Assembly: GCA_019426215.1 (NCBI GenBank)
Contig: CM033399.1
Location: 25,677,022-25,741,021 of the forward strand
DNA length: 64,000 bases
Source: Buddleja alternifolia
Lineage: Eukaryota > Streptophyta > Magnoliopsida > Lamiales > Scrophulariaceae
Direction of reading: 5' to 3'
Position 1 is the first letter of the stretch. Every line of letters begins with the position of its first letter. The notes below the pieces were generated by a model that saw only the letters and a program-made list of their open reading frames with translations, was not told the origin of the DNA and searched no databases. The position numbers and the translations under genes were made by a program. Shown piece after piece: positions 22,139 to 33,575 of the stretch.

Positions 22139-22155
22139 GGGGGGGGGGGGGGGGG
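22139..22155 (+). repeat. Homopolymer of 17 G in the M1 tail
   Basis: An uninterrupted G run just downstream of ORF3 on the minus strand, within GAGCAGAGG...AAGGTCGG. Length may be unreliable. Confidence 0.75.
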
Positions 22156-22278
22156 AAGGTCGGCGGCTCGGAATAAACAAAAGGACCTCGACCAAGGAAG
22201 GCATCTTGCTCGAGGGCTATCTGGCATGAATAAGCAAACCCGGCGCGCATCATCTCTTCCATCCTGTTCATCCTCTAA

Positions 22279-23319
22279 TCAAAGAGTGCTTAACTGATCC
22301 ATCTCGGCCCGCAGGGTATCTATGTCGTGTGAAGCTGCACTGCTAGACCCCGTCATTCGAGAAGACGAAGGTCGAGCTCTTTTTGAAGTAGGCGAGTGGA
22401 CTGGAGCAGAGTCTTCGTGAAAATGAAGAGGAAGTCCAGGCGGCTCGGTACCCTCGGTCGAAAATGATTTGACTCTGGCCGTCAAACATAGAGTCGTAAT
22501 CAATGAAGGGAATACGCATATGTTCCTCTTAGTAATAGATGATTCGCCCCCCGACTTCTTGGCCTTTGTCTTATCCACTTTCGGGTTGAACTCTATTCCT
22601 ATCTTCCGGATGTGTCCCAACAATGACCTATGAATTAAGCCCACAAAGTCAATTGTTTTCTTGGTCATTATGGAATAGATGAGAAGACCCCATGCCTTGT
22701 TTACCTCAGATCGATTTGTGCTAGGAATGAGGTTATGGAGGATAAACTCTACGAAGAGCACCGCATCCGGTAACAAAACACTACGGGAGAGGTATGATTT
22801 TCCCGCCGGCCAAAGGACTCCTTCCTTGACTATGACTGTCGTGATCTCGGCCAATGATACCTTGAACTGCCCACCATTGTAAAGGGCTGTGTACTCGCAC
22901 GTTGGAGGGATTTCCATTTGAAGACATCGACTGATATCATTCTCACCGTTGCTCACTCTTTGGTGCCGCACATAATGATCATCATCCCGCTACCCTGTTT
23001 TCATTTTTATCTCTTCAAATGCTCCTGCACTGAAAAACTCTTGAATCCATGAAACGTGGATTGCCTCGGATGTCCCGTAGAAATGGCTTAAATTGTGGAA
23101 CTCGACCAATTCTTGCAATGAAGGCCAATGGCTGATATCGATAGGTCGTTCCTTTAGGAGAGGCCGACTATTGAGAGCGTGATAGATAAGTTGAACTTCG
23201 GGATGAGAAAAATGGGAGTCAAGTCCCGAGGTATCAATCTCAAAAGTAGGCTTGGTGATTCGCGAAGAACCTTTACCGGCCTGTTTCTCGCCCTTACGTG
23301 TGGGTTGCTTCTTAGTCAT
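22279..23319 (-). pseudogene. M1 ORF3 (Athila ORF-1/'putative plant transposon protein' type), one in-frame stop
   Basis: The start at 23319 gives MTKKQPTRKGEKQAGKGSS, a basic N-terminus; an upstream ATG at 23394 is also in frame. The body has HPEVQLIYHALNSRPLLKER, PIDISHWPSLQELVEFHNL and FYGTSEAIHVSWIQEFFSAG, then a TAG at about 22989, then the same frame continues through KVSLAEITTVIVKEGVLWPA and ends with a Ser-rich stretch and DTLRAEMDQLSTL, a likely short coiled coil. This position after pol is where Athila elements carry their extra (sometimes called env-like) ORF. No signal peptide or membrane segment is visible, so calling it an envelope protein is not justified. Confidence 0.65.
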
Positions 23320-23718
23320 ATTTTTTTTTTCAAAAATTCGATAGCGTAACGGCATAGAAAATGGTACCAAGTTCTCGACGAAATGACAATTCAACTATCA
23401 AACAACAACATATACTCCCAACTTTGCTCGAAACAACCCCCATTGTCTTCGTCTCCAACAAAACCCAAATTTCAAAATTTCCACAAACCACCTCCAATCA
23501 ACAAAATCCGGTCACAAATATGACACAAATCGCGAATATGATAACCAAAATATAGCCCCACACGGCTTAAATATGTGGAAATGATAGGAGGGCCAAGCTA
23601 TTCACTTACCTTTCTGAAAAATTCGTGTAAACCGACGGGAGATGAGCCCCAACCCGCAACGGAGCGTCGGATTTATTGTGCATGGCAGAGAATTAGTTGA
23701 TACGCGGCTGAAATTGGT
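23320..23718 (-). other. M1 spacer between ORF3 and solo LTR B
   Basis: Non-coding leader of ORF3 on the minus strand. Before solo LTR B inserted, this was continuous with 25854-26378 and would have carried the intron/leader of a spliced ORF3 message. Confidence 0.5.
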
Positions 23719-25853
23719 GGTGATGTTAGAGCTAGTGCCCGGTGCACCAATTATTGGGCGCCATTCTTTGTAATAGTAACTCTAGAGTTGAACAATCTTT
23801 TTCTTATAAATAAAGTCAATCTCTTTTTATATGTGTGGCATGTCTTTATTCTTAAATTAGTTTTTACTTTGGCTTAGAATAAAGTCCCGAAGGATCACAC
23901 ATAGCCATGGGACATCATTGCACATTGGGTGTGGCAATGATGGAATATGTCTCGAAGGCTGTGATCTTTAAACATTGTTCCAAGTCGTGAAAGGGTTCAT
24001 CGAGATAAAGGGATATCGATGCAACCCAAAAGACTTGCTCATATGATGCATACTCTGGGAAAAGTGTATCTTGTTCCATAGATACTGGCACGGTGAAAGC
24101 CAATGCATATATGAGGGTTGCCATTGTGGTAAAGGGAGAACTGAACATTCCCATGGAAGTTCCTAAAATGGATTCCCAGTCGAATGTGGAACTTCCAGTG
24201 GTCTTGTAGTATAAGAGTAATCCTTATGGACCTAAGATTCCATTGGATGTCGTATGCGTAACCGCGCATGTTCTTGATTTGTTACATGTTCACTTTAGAT
24301 GATCGAATATGGGCAAACTCAGACATGCACGTCTTACGTAGTAAGGCACGTGAGAATCAAAAGGAATCTATCTCTGACATTAGCCAGTCGGTTAATCTCC
24401 TATGGTTACATAGTGAATCAACTTAAGGAATCTTTGGCCGAAGTATGATATCTAAAGAGGCATAGGGTTTCCTCGTTTAGATAGTCGAAGTCGATTTCAC
24501 ATAAGGTGGAAAACATAGTATTGAATTAATAGAGCTTCGACCTTAGCCACTGTTCTAGATTCAATCAGGAGATTAGATAGAGAGATCTTACTTATGCGCA
24601 GATCAAGATCGCGAAAGGCGTATCTTTACTTTCGTTTTATCTAGGTCTTCGGGACCCTATGCTAGGTGGGCAACCGCGATTTGTAAGTGCTGAGAATTAG
24701 CTTGGTGACTGATTTGAGGCTTGATTAAATCTAGTACTTTCCATTTTAGGAAAGTACACTAGCACTGTGGGAAGGTGTACTTACTACTAGATAGAAACGA
24801 GCCTAAGGGGTCACACACTAACTCGAGAGAGTCACTGCTTGAATAGATGTGATTAATTAATTTCGAGGAAATTGAGGGAATTAGGAAAGTGTAGTACTTT
24901 CCTAATATGGAATATAAATTAATTGAAGGATTCAATTAATTTTACTCTTTTAATTAATCTTTTAGAATTAATTAAATTAATGGACCTAGTAGAGTCCAAA
25001 TATTTTATTAAATTGGGTTGAGCCCAAGTTAAATAAATAAATGTTGGAATTAGTTGGTTGGATTTAATTTGATTTGTATTTAATTGATGGGTTGAACCTA
25101 TAATTAAATTGAGAAGTCAAAATTATATCCTAGAATCCAATTGACTTGTGTTGACCGATTTTTATGTCTAAGTGGGGGAGGGGGCGTTTTTTATGTGTGG
25201 TGGAGGAGGAAAAGAGTTTTCTCCTCCTCCAAGTTTTCATAGGATAAGGATTACTAGAGAGTTTGGGAGAAAGGAAGTTTCCTTTTCCTAATCGGACTCT
25301 AGGTAATCTTCACCTATAAATAAGAGATGAAGAAGACTAAATAAGAATGAATAATAGCTGAAAAATCCGCCCCCCTCACTAAACCTAAAAATCGGCCACC
25401 TCTCTCCTCTTTCCAATAAGACGTCGTTCTATTCATGTGTTGAATTAAACGACTTAGAAAATATTCCTACCATTCACATAATCAAGGCTAAGTTAAGCTT
25501 AGAATCGTTTTGTTGTCTAGCACGCAAGGCAAGACGATTGGTGACTTGAACGAGGTGTGGATACATCTTAGAGGTGCGACGCTTGGAGCACTCTAAACTG
25601 GGAGATACAAAAAGATGACGGGCAATTTCTCACCCAAGGGAAATTGTGTGGATTTGCACCACAGGGTTGCTGAGATCCAAAGTACGAGGTGAAACGAAAT
25701 TTTTGAAAGGTATAATTTCGTTTACCTCCTTATCAAATTCGATCGAACCATTTCCATATTCCTGTTTTCGGGTGGTTGTATGTTTACCTTTTGTAAAATT
25801 TTAATTTCCGCTGCCACGAGCCACCCGATGGAATGAGTCAACCCAATAGGTGA
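23719..25853 (+). mobile_element. Solo LTR B (Copia-related, 2125 bp) with TSD GGTGA
   Basis: The element is 23724-25848, starts TGTTAGAGCTAGTGCCCGGT and ends CCCAATA (expected CA, apparently mutated). It is flanked by GGTGA at 23719-23723 and 25849-25853. There is no internal region. It is the inverted counterpart of solo LTR A. An antisense open frame of 79 codons at 23915-24154 matches the one in LTR A with about five amino-acid changes over 77 residues. It separates M1 pol from ORF3. Confidence 0.9.
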
Positions 25854-25984
25854 TTGGTCGAAAATCGGAGCTCTAGCGGCGGTGGTCGACGAAAATGGGA
25901 GGAGAAATTCGCAGGTTTGAAATTGGGGGAGAAAAAAATATATTGTGACCGAGTTGACCGAGAGGACCCTTTTTAAAGGAGGGG

Positions 25985-26180
25985 TCACGCCTAAGCATGT
26001 TCAGATCTACACTTGTGCGTGATGAAAGTCACGCCCGTGTGTGATTTGAGTCACGCTTGTGCGTGACGGACAGAGGTTGCCTAGCCTTTTTATTTCACTC
26101 GGCGCCTAGGCGTTATTCAAATGGAGCTGGGGCGTGGATGAGGCCACGCCTGGGCGTGATTATAGTCACGCCTGTGCAAG
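25985..26180 (-). repeat. Cluster of GC-rich dyads in the M1 post-pol spacer
   Basis: Repeated short hairpin units: GTCACGC-TTGT-GCGTGAC (26050-26067), CACGC-CTGG-GCGTG (26145-26158) and several degenerate copies between about 26009 and 26180. The same unit occurs in the M1 LTRs and, in part, in the M1 gag frame near 30246-30290. Confidence 0.7.
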
Positions 26181-26317
26181 GATGGCAGTTGAATTTTGTT
26201 CCATTTCCTACAAAAATTCACGAGTAAAACAAATCAAATGCGAACGAACAACGATGAAATAAAGAAACATAACAAAAACCAAACTAAAGAAGCAAAAATA
26301 CAGAAGACACAAAAGCT

Positions 26318-26365
26318 CGGGTTGCCTCCCAAGAAGCACTCTTTTTAAAGTCATTAGCTTGACTT
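26318..26365 (-). other. Conserved post-pol block of M1 (TTGGGAGGCAACCC)
   Basis: On the minus strand CTAATGACTTTAAAAAGAGT is followed by TTCTTGGGAGGCAACCCG. The same block follows the pol stop in P (40437-40483) and M2 (61479-61525). Downstream on the minus strand a T-rich tract leads to TTTTTGTAG near 26205, a candidate 3' splice site. Confidence 0.6.
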
Positions 26366-26378
26366 TCAAACAAACGGG

Positions 26379-28225
26379 TCATTGAGGATCCCAGAGAGGG
26401 ACGGACACCTTGCCATTTTTCCAATCAATCCCTGAGTAGTGCTTTAATCGTTGTGCATTTGTAATAAAAGTTTGCCCATCCTCTGTTATAAGCTCGACAG
26501 CTCCCGACGAGTACACTCGTGTGACATGGAAAGCTCCCGTCCACCTAGACTTGAGTTTTTCGGGAAAAAGCTTGAGTCTCGAGTTGAACATCAACACTAC
26601 CTCGCCTTCCTCAAACTCCCGGTGAAGAATGTGCTTATCATGCCATGTTGTGGTCCGTTCCTTGTACAGTTTCGCATTTTCATAAGCGTCATACCTCCAT
26701 TCTTCTAACTCATGCAGTTGAAGTAACCACTTGGTACCTACAACACTCGCATCAAAGTTAAGAAACTTGATAGCCTAATAAGCACGATGTTCGAGTTCCA
26801 CAGGCAAGTGACATGCTTTACCAAAGACAAGACAATATGGGGACATGCCAATAGAGGTTTTAAAAGCTGTACGGTAGGCCCACAAAGCATCATCTAATTT
26901 AAGAGACCAATCAGTCCTATGGCTATTTACCATTTTTTCCAGAATTCGTTAAATTTCCCTATTGGACACTTCCACTTGCCCATAAGTTTGCGGGTGATAG
27001 GGGGCCGAGATTTTATGTCTTACTCCATATTTGTTCAATAAGTTCTCAAATTGCTTATTGCGAAAGTGTGTACCTCCATCGCTTATGATAGCTCTAGGGG
27101 TGCCAAATCGAGTAAAAATTCATTTTTTAAGAAATCTAAGGACAACCCTAGCATCATTGGTTTGCAAAGCCTCGGCTTCAACCCATTTAGACACATAGTC
27201 GACAGCAACAAGAATGTACTTATTTGAACAAGAGCTAGGAAAGGGTCCCATAACATCTATACCTCAAACATCAAACAATTCACATGCAAGCACAAAATTC
27301 ATAGGCATTTCATGTCGTTTAGAGATATTACCTACCCTTTGGCATCTGTCACATGATTGAACATAAGAATATGCGTCTTCAAATAAAGTAGGCCAAAAAA
27401 AACCTGATTGTAGAACCTTTGCAGCGATTTTAGAGGACCCAAAGTGGCCACCTAACAACATGTCATGGCAGTGAGCCAAGACAGATGCCATCTCCTCCTT
27501 AGGTACACAATGCCTGATAACTCCATCTACGCCAATTTTAAACAAGTAGGGTTCTTCCCAGAGATAGTGCCTAACATCTTTTATAAATTTCTTTCGCTGA
27601 TGAAAAGTAAGATCAGGAAGTGTAAGGCCAGCAACAATAAAATTAGCATAATCAGCATACCAAGGGCTTGTGATAACAGATAGAGCAAAGAGTTGCTTAT
27701 CCGGGAATTCTTCTCCAATTGGGGCTTCATCCATTTTTTTACCAACTAACTCTAGTCTAGATAGGTGATCAGCTACTACATTTTCAGTTCCTTTCTTATC
27801 TTTTATTTCTAAATCAAATTCTTGTAGTAATAAGATCCACCTAAGTAGTCTAGGTTTTACATCTTTTTTAGCAAGCAGATACTTCAAAGCAGAATGGTCC
27901 GTGTATACTATGACTTTATTAAGCATAAGATAAGAGTGAAATTTGTCAAAAGCAGAAATCACCCCTAACATTTCTTTTTCAGTCGTGCATAATTAAGTTG
28001 AGCTTTATTTAACGTACGACTAGCATAGTAAATGGTATGGAAGTTTTTACCCGTTCTCTGACCCAGTACCGCTCCTATCGCAGTGTCGCTTGCATCACAC
28101 ATGAGCTCAAATGGTAGGCTCCAGTCTGGTGTCGCCATTATAGATGCTGATATCAATTTCTCCTTCAGCATGATAAAAGCTTGCATACATTCATCATTAA
28201 ACTCAAATGAGGCATCCTTCATGAG
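26379..28225 (-). pseudogene. M1 RNase H-integrase part of pol, decayed
   Basis: The frame continues from the RT part after a TGA at about 28226. It holds the RNase H start ([20 protein letters not shown]), then loses one base near 27987 (after LNYA) and resumes at 27971 with [15 protein letters not shown] and [15 protein letters not shown]. The integrase zinc-binding region has [15 protein letters not shown] and CDRCQ; the core has [12 protein letters not shown] and [14 protein letters not shown]. Further stops occur near 27262 and in several places down to about 26770. The last part (26597-26379) has LMFNSRLKLFPEKLKSRWTG, typical of the integrase C-terminal region, and ends WDPQ. Confidence 0.8.
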
Positions 28226-30421
28226 TCAACTGGACAACGGCTTTGCAATTTTAGAGAAGTTAGAAATAAAATGCCTGTACAATCCGGAATTTGCCAAAAA
28301 GCTCCTCATGGGCTTGACCGTGACGGGTGGTGGAAGATTTGCTATCACTTCAATCTTTGTTCTATCCACCTCGATCCCCTTGTGAGAGATCTTATGACCT
28401 AACACTATCCCTTCTTGTACCATGGAATGGCACTTTTCCCAATTCAAGATTAGGTCAGTCGCCTCACATCTCTGTAAAACGAGAGTCAGATTGTGCAAAC
28501 ACCTATCATAAGCAGAGCCAAAAACTGAAAAATCATCCATAAATATCTCGAGAAATTTCTCTACCATATCATGAAAAATAGCCATCATGCATCTCTGGAA
28601 AGTAGCGGGGGCATTACATAACCCAAAAGGCATCCGCCTATAAGCAAAAGTGCCATAAGGACAAGTGAAAGTAGTTTTCTCTTGATCCTCTGGTGCGATG
28701 GCAATTTGGTTATAGCCAGAGTACCCATCCAAGAAACAGTAGTGCTCATGTCCGGGTAATCTTTCTAACATTTGATCAATAAAGGGAAGGGGTAAATGAT
28801 TTTTTTGGGTATACTCATTCAATTTGCGATAGTCAATGCAAACCCGAAAACCAGTGATAATTCTAGATTGGATCAATTCATTATTTTCATGACGCACTAC
28901 AGTTGTACCTCCTTTCTTTGGCACTACCTGAGTCGGACTTACCCATGGGCTATCAGAGATAGGAAAGATGATGCCCGCATCTAGGAGTTTGATTTTCTCT
29001 TTCTTCACCACTTCTTGGATTTGAGGATTTGACCTTCTTTGTGGTTGAATGGTAGGTTTGGCGGTCTCTTCCATCAAAATCTTATGCATGCAGATAGCCG
29101 GGCTAATCCCTTTTATATCCGCTATCTTCCATCCAAAAACACGTTTATGAGACTTCAACACCTTCATTAATTTTTCATCTTGTTGATCTGAAAGAGAAGA
29201 GGAAATAATTATTGGTAAAGTGTCATTATCATTCAAATAAATATACTTAGGGTGTGATGGAAGAGGTTTGAGTTCAAGAATGGGAGAATCTTCAATAGAG
29301 GGTCGAGATTTTCCCGAGAATGGTCTTTCAAATTTTACGAAGCCTCTCGAATGATAAGAAGATTTGTTCTCCACACTAAAAACACTTTCCAATTGTTCGT
29401 CGCTCTCTAATTCCACTTGTATAGAGTCCATCAGGGTTCGTTCAAGTGGATTCTCAATTATACTTTCCTGAAAATGCTCAACAATCAATGGGTCAAAAGC
29501 ATCAATGTGGAAACAAGAGCCATAATCGAGAGGATGCTTGAGGACTTTATAAACATCAAAAGTGACCTTTTCATCATCCACATTCAAGGTTAGCTTACCA
29601 TTGGCAACATCAATTACCGCCTTACTGGTGGCTAGGAAAGGTCTCCCTAGGATCAAGGGTACTTCCACGTCCTCTTCCATTTCAAGAACCACAAAATCGA
29701 CCGGGAAATAGAATCTGTCAACTTCGACAATAAAGTTTTCGATTATCCCCTTTGGCCTCTTGATTGATCTATCAGCGAGTTGGAGGCTCATTGATGTTGG
29801 CTTGGGACTGCCAAAGCCTAACTTCTTGAAAAGAGAATACGGCAGGAGGTTGATACTAGCTCCTGAGTCACAGAGAACCTTCTCGAACGATAAGGGCCCA
29901 ATAGTGCAAGGGATTGTGAGACTCCCGGGATCTTGAAGCTTCATTGGCAACTTGTTGAGTAAGACGGCGGAGCATTCTTTAGTTAGACACACCGTTTCAT
30001 TTTCCTCCCATTTTTGCTTGTTAGATAGAATATTTATGAAGAATTTCACATAATTTGGCATTTGTAAAATGGAATCAATGAAAGGGATGTTGATCCAAAC
30101 CTCACGAAGAATAGCCAAAATCCTAAGGAAGCTTGGATCCATGTCCTTCTTTCTTTTTTTCGGTGCCATTGGGAAAGGAAGACGGATCTCGATGGGTGGA
30201 GCGGGTGTTGGAGAAGAAAAAGCAGGTCTGGACGAAGCAGGTGACGGTGCCTGGGCGTGATCAACATGGCGCTCAGGCGTGGTAGGCAGTGGCAAATCAT
30301 CCTTTAAATGTTTTCCACTCCTTAAAGTAACCGCATGGCATTGCTCTTTGGGATTCTTCTCCGTGTCACTCGGTAGGGTTCCCGGGGCTCTTCCACTTAC
30401 CGCGATTGACAAATGTCCCAT
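28226..30421 (-). CDS. M1 gag C-term, protease and reverse transcriptase (731 codons open)
   Basis: One open frame. Near residues 10-35 is the APGTLPSDTEKNPKEQCHAV segment that joins gag to protease in Athila elements. The protease site is LCDSGASINLLP (DSG active site). The RT begins with [13 protein letters not shown] and has the catalytic FMDDFSVFGS (FMDD form of YXDD). The frame ends KPLSS then TGA, where related proteins continue, so it is truncated by a nonsense change. It would make one Gag-Pol polyprotein with the neighbours if intact; here it cannot. Confidence 0.85.
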   Translation of the reverse strand: MGHLSIAVSGRAPGTLPSDTEKNPKEQCHAVTLRSGKHLKDDLPLPTTPERHVDHAQAPSPASSRPAFSSPTPAPPIEIRLPFPMAPKKRKKDMDPSFLRILAILREVWINIPFIDSILQMPNYVKFFINILSNKQKWEENETVCLTKECSAVLLNKLPMKLQDPGSLTIPCTIGPLSFEKVLCDSGASINLLPYSLFKKLGFGSPKPTSMSLQLADRSIKRPKGIIENFIVEVDRFYFPVDFVVLEMEEDVEVPLILGRPFLATSKAVIDVANGKLTLNVDDEKVTFDVYKVLKHPLDYGSCFHIDAFDPLIVEHFQESIIENPLERTLMDSIQVELESDEQLESVFSVENKSSYHSRGFVKFERPFSGKSRPSIEDSPILELKPLPSHPKYIYLNDNDTLPIIISSSLSDQQDEKLMKVLKSHKRVFGWKIADIKGISPAICMHKILMEETAKPTIQPQRRSNPQIQEVVKKEKIKLLDAGIIFPISDSPWVSPTQVVPKKGGTTVVRHENNELIQSRIITGFRVCIDYRKLNEYTQKNHLPLPFIDQMLERLPGHEHYCFLDGYSGYNQIAIAPEDQEKTTFTCPYGTFAYRRMPFGLCNAPATFQRCMMAIFHDMVEKFLEIFMDDFSVFGSAYDRCLHNLTLVLQRCEATDLILNWEKCHSMVQEGIVLGHKISHKGIEVDRTKIEVIANLPPPVTVKPMRSFLANSGLYRHFISNFSKIAKPLSS

Positions 30422-31627
30422 TCACGTATCCATACTTTTCATTGCCATATTCATGTCTTTCATCATGTTTCGGAGTTCATTAAAAGATTCATCGAACTTC
30501 TTAATATGTGCATCGAGATGTTCATCAGTTGTAAGAGGCCTAACTTAGCCTTGTGTATGGAAGTTACTTGGCCTTGGGGCTAGGTTGTTGAATGGAGGCC
30601 TCGGTGCTTGATAAATACCAGTATTTTATGCCGGATTAGGCCTCTTCAAAATTTTTTTGGGTATATGGAAGGTCAACCGAGGTCTGTTAGCATTTTCAAC
30701 ATAGTTCACATCCCCGACGATCGAATCTATAGCTTCCTCTCCTTCTTTTTCTTGAATACTAGCAATCTTTTTGGTAGAACTAATTTTCTCATCATCAGGG
30801 TAGAGCTCATCATCCTGGGCTAATTGTTCAATCTTGTTCCATACACTATGACCATCCAAACAGAGGAGGTCACCACCCGCTCCTGCATTAAGCCTATTCC
30901 TAATGCGAGAGTGTACTCCATCGTAGAAGTGTGACACTTGCTCATTCATCTCAAAGTTGTGATCCGGGCATTTTTGGAGCATGCCTTTATATCTAGCCCA
31001 TGTCTCGGCTAAGGACTCATTATTCCTTTGCCTAAACCCTTTGATGTTGCTACGGAGCTCGTTGATCTAAGAAGGTGGAAAGAATTTGTTCAAAAAGGCA
31101 TCCACTAGCTCTCCCCAAGTCGTGATGGATTGAGGTGGTATAGATTTATACAAAGTGATCGCCTTGTCCTTGAGCGAGAAGTGGAAGATCCTTAGACGGA
31201 TTGCATCTAGATCCCTTGGATGAAATTGGATGGTTACAAGGGCGTCATCTAAAATCTCCAAGTGTGCATGAGGTGATTCATGATGATCGCCATAGAATGC
31301 CTCGCCTTGCACTATATTAAATATATGAGATGGGATATGATAATTTAGTGCATAAAAGTTTGGCAAGACCACGGGACCCGGTATAGTGTGGACCCTCGGT
31401 GGTAAACTACTCCGAATTGAAGGATGTGGTTGTGGCGGTTCTGGTTGCATAGCTTGAAAAAGGATTTGTAGCCATTCTCTATTCTCCGGTAAATTCATGT
31501 CCGAAAAATGAGCATTCTGATTTGGATCAATATTGTCCGCCATTTCTCAAATTTGTCTACTAGCCCGGAGAACACGTTCAATCTCGGTCTCAAAATCAAG
31601 TAAAGGTTTGTTTGAAGAGCGGGTCAT
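30422..31627 (-). pseudogene. M1 gag, several stops
   Basis: It starts MTRSSNKPLLDFETEIERVL at 31627, with an early TGA before MADNIDPNQ (ATG at 31543). The capsid-like part has HAHLEILDDALVTIQFHPRD, LRIFHFSLKDKAITLYKSIP and TTWGELVDAFLNKFFPPS, then a TAG near 31067. The same frame goes on with KCPDHNFEMNEQVSHFYDG and RIRNRLNAGAGGDLL. More stops follow near 30625 and 30423. Gag would form the cytoplasmic particle. Order, motifs and the adjacent tRNA-Asp PBS place it in the Athila group. Confidence 0.8.
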
Positions 31628-31763
31628 GCACCAAGAACTAACCTATAAAGAAAACAAAAGAAACAAAATTAGAATAAAAAGAAAATAAAAGAAAAGCAAG
31701 AAAGAAACGAAAAACTAAGGATTATGAAAATGTAAAATAAAATCAAAAACTAAAAGATGCAAG

Positions 31764-31781
31764 TCCTCGGCAACGGCGCCA
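31764..31781 (-). promoter_or_regulatory. M1 primer binding site (tRNA-Asp type)
   Basis: On the minus strand TGGCGCCGTTGCCGAGGA, complementary to the 3' end of plant tRNA-Asp with one mismatch. It lies six bases after the 5' LTR. Confidence 0.85.
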
Positions 31782-31787
31782 AAAACT

Positions 31788-33137
31788 TGACATGCTAGAA
31801 CCGAACGCGACTTATAGCAAGATTATTAGTCGTATGTATAGTAATAGTGGACAATTAAGTCCGGAATGTCAATCCCACGTGAAATTGTATTTTAGTATTA
31901 GACTTCTTGATAAACGTGAAAGTAAAGGTTAAATTAGCATAGATATGTGAAAAGTGAAGATAAAGGTAAACAACTGATTGAAACTTTAATTGTTAAAGAC
32001 GACTAAAGCCCATGTTAGGGCTCAATTTGACACAATATCTTAATCACGTAAGTTGTTGAATCATTAGACCTATATTGCTATGGTGGGAAAACACTTTTAT
32101 AATTACTACCCGATGTCTCGGCAATAATAATCATATGACTAATTGATGGTTCCCAAAATATTTCTATCCGAGAATCTAACCAATAATCATGCATTCAAGC
32201 TCTAGAATTTCCCCGAATTAATCCGGCTAACTGCATCCGGGAATCTCTACCGTTTGTCACTTAACGGGCAATTCCTCATTGTTTTCGGATTATGTTGTGA
32301 ATCTTATGCACCCTAGATCAATTTTCTCTCGAAACATTCACCTAGGCAATTTACGGACAGATGGTGATCAAGCACATGTACGTAGAATAAGAACATACTC
32401 ACAACACATAGCGAATTGATTCAAACAAACAACTATTATATAGATACTTCACAAATAGGCCTTCACATGGCCTTAGTCTTACAGATTTAGCTCATAATCA
32501 ACGGTACAAGAGAATATAAGAAAAACATGTAATTGTTCATGATTAAAGATAAAATGAATGCAATAAATCACTCCCTAGTATGCTTGATTTATGATAAAAT
32601 CAACGTCTAAGTTTCAATCCTTGCTAACCCTCCTTCTTGTCCTCCAAACTATTGTGTATCAAGTGGATTTTGTCTTCCAAACAGCCTCCAAAAGTTAACC
32701 CTAGTTGCTGGTCTTGATGTTGTATTTATAGGGATTCAAAAATAGAACATCGGCGTCGCCCATGCATGCATAAATCCACGTACAGGAGTGGCAGAATTGG
32801 ACAACGGCGCCCAGGCGTGAATCAAGCCACGCACAGGCGTGGTAGTGGTGGCGCACAGGCGTGCTTATGATCACACCTGGGCATGATGCGCAGAATCATT
32901 TAACCCTTTTCTTCTACTTGGCGCACAGGCGTGGCAAAGATGGCGCCTGTGCGTGAATGTTTTTGTCTTGAAGAACTGTTTTGAAGAATTTTTTTGCCCT
33001 TTCTTCGATTGTATCAAATTAAAACCTGTAGTCACTTAACGCACGTATTAAACGCACAAATGGCATGAATGGAGTGATAAATGAATCTAAAACATAAACT
33101 CAAGGGGCTTAAAAACACGTTCAAATGACTCTTATCA
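31788..33137 (-). repeat. M1 5' LTR (1350 bp)
   Basis: Same TGATAAGAG start and TGTCA end on the minus strand as the 3' LTR. It holds CCACGC-ACAG-GCGTGG at 32827-32842 and about 45 bp near 32750-32800 missing from the other copy. Confidence 0.9.
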
Positions 33138-33142
33138 ATAAC

Positions 33143-33570
33143 GAAAAATGTAAAGTATCCAAGCATCAATACTAAATGTAAATGGAGTGCACATAGGCAC
33201 CTCAAAATGACAATTCAAAGGGGGTGTACGTAGGCACCTCAAAATGACAATTTATAAGGGGGGGCACATAGGCTCCTCAAAACTTATGTAGAAAAGTAGG
33301 GGGCGCTGATGGGCGTCCCTACTCAACGGTTGGCTCATGGCCAACTCGAGATTGTTTTGATAGTAATGTAGGAAATAAGATAGTTCTTTTTTTTGCTTGT
33401 TACCTGCTAAGGCCTTATGAGGCCTAATACTTAATCAAGATTAGGGGATGTTTTCACTCTAGCACTGGCACGCCCATTGCCTCCCTTGGCTCCATTGCGT
33501 CGGAGTGCTCCTCTTTAGTATAGGTGCCTGCTTGCTGGGATTTTGGCCAAGTATTGGGTGATTGCATCTT
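33143..33570 (-). other. Segment of element T between M1 and P, with tandem repeats
   Basis: About 2.5 copies of a 38-40-bp unit lie at about 33188-33300 (GGCACCTCAAAATGACAATT recurs). From 33575 down to about 33447 the minus strand continues the T gag-protease frame (KMQSPNTWPKSQQAGTY, ending VLE and TGA) once P is removed. No reverse transcriptase frame occurs here. Confidence 0.6.
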
Positions 33571-33575
33571 GCCCC

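Larger units (their letters stand above)
19004..33142 (-). mobile_element. Athila-like Ty3/gypsy retrotransposon M1 with TSD ATAAC
   Basis: LTRs at 19009-20312 and 31788-33137 are flanked by ATAAC (19004-19008 and 33138-33142). On the minus strand the order is 5' LTR, tRNA-Asp PBS, gag, protease-RT-RNase H-integrase, spacer, ORF3, non-coding tail, PPT, 3' LTR. The 5' LTR has about 45 extra bases (around 32750-32800) and several per cent substitutions relative to the 3' LTR, so this insertion is older than P. It carries solo LTR B inside. Many stops and frameshifts make it non-autonomous. Confidence 0.9.

Noticed and set aside
22980..22992. A readthrough stop in M1 ORF3
   Set aside because: The TAG is followed by CGGGAT, which does not fit CARYYA; a plain nonsense mutation is simpler.
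22279..23319. A retroviral envelope gene in M1 (and in P)
   Set aside because: The position fits the extra Athila ORF, but no signal peptide, fusion peptide or membrane anchor is visible, so an envelope function is not supported.
33188..33300. A CRISPR-like array
   Set aside because: The units are contiguous tandem repeats without spacers, in plant nuclear DNA.
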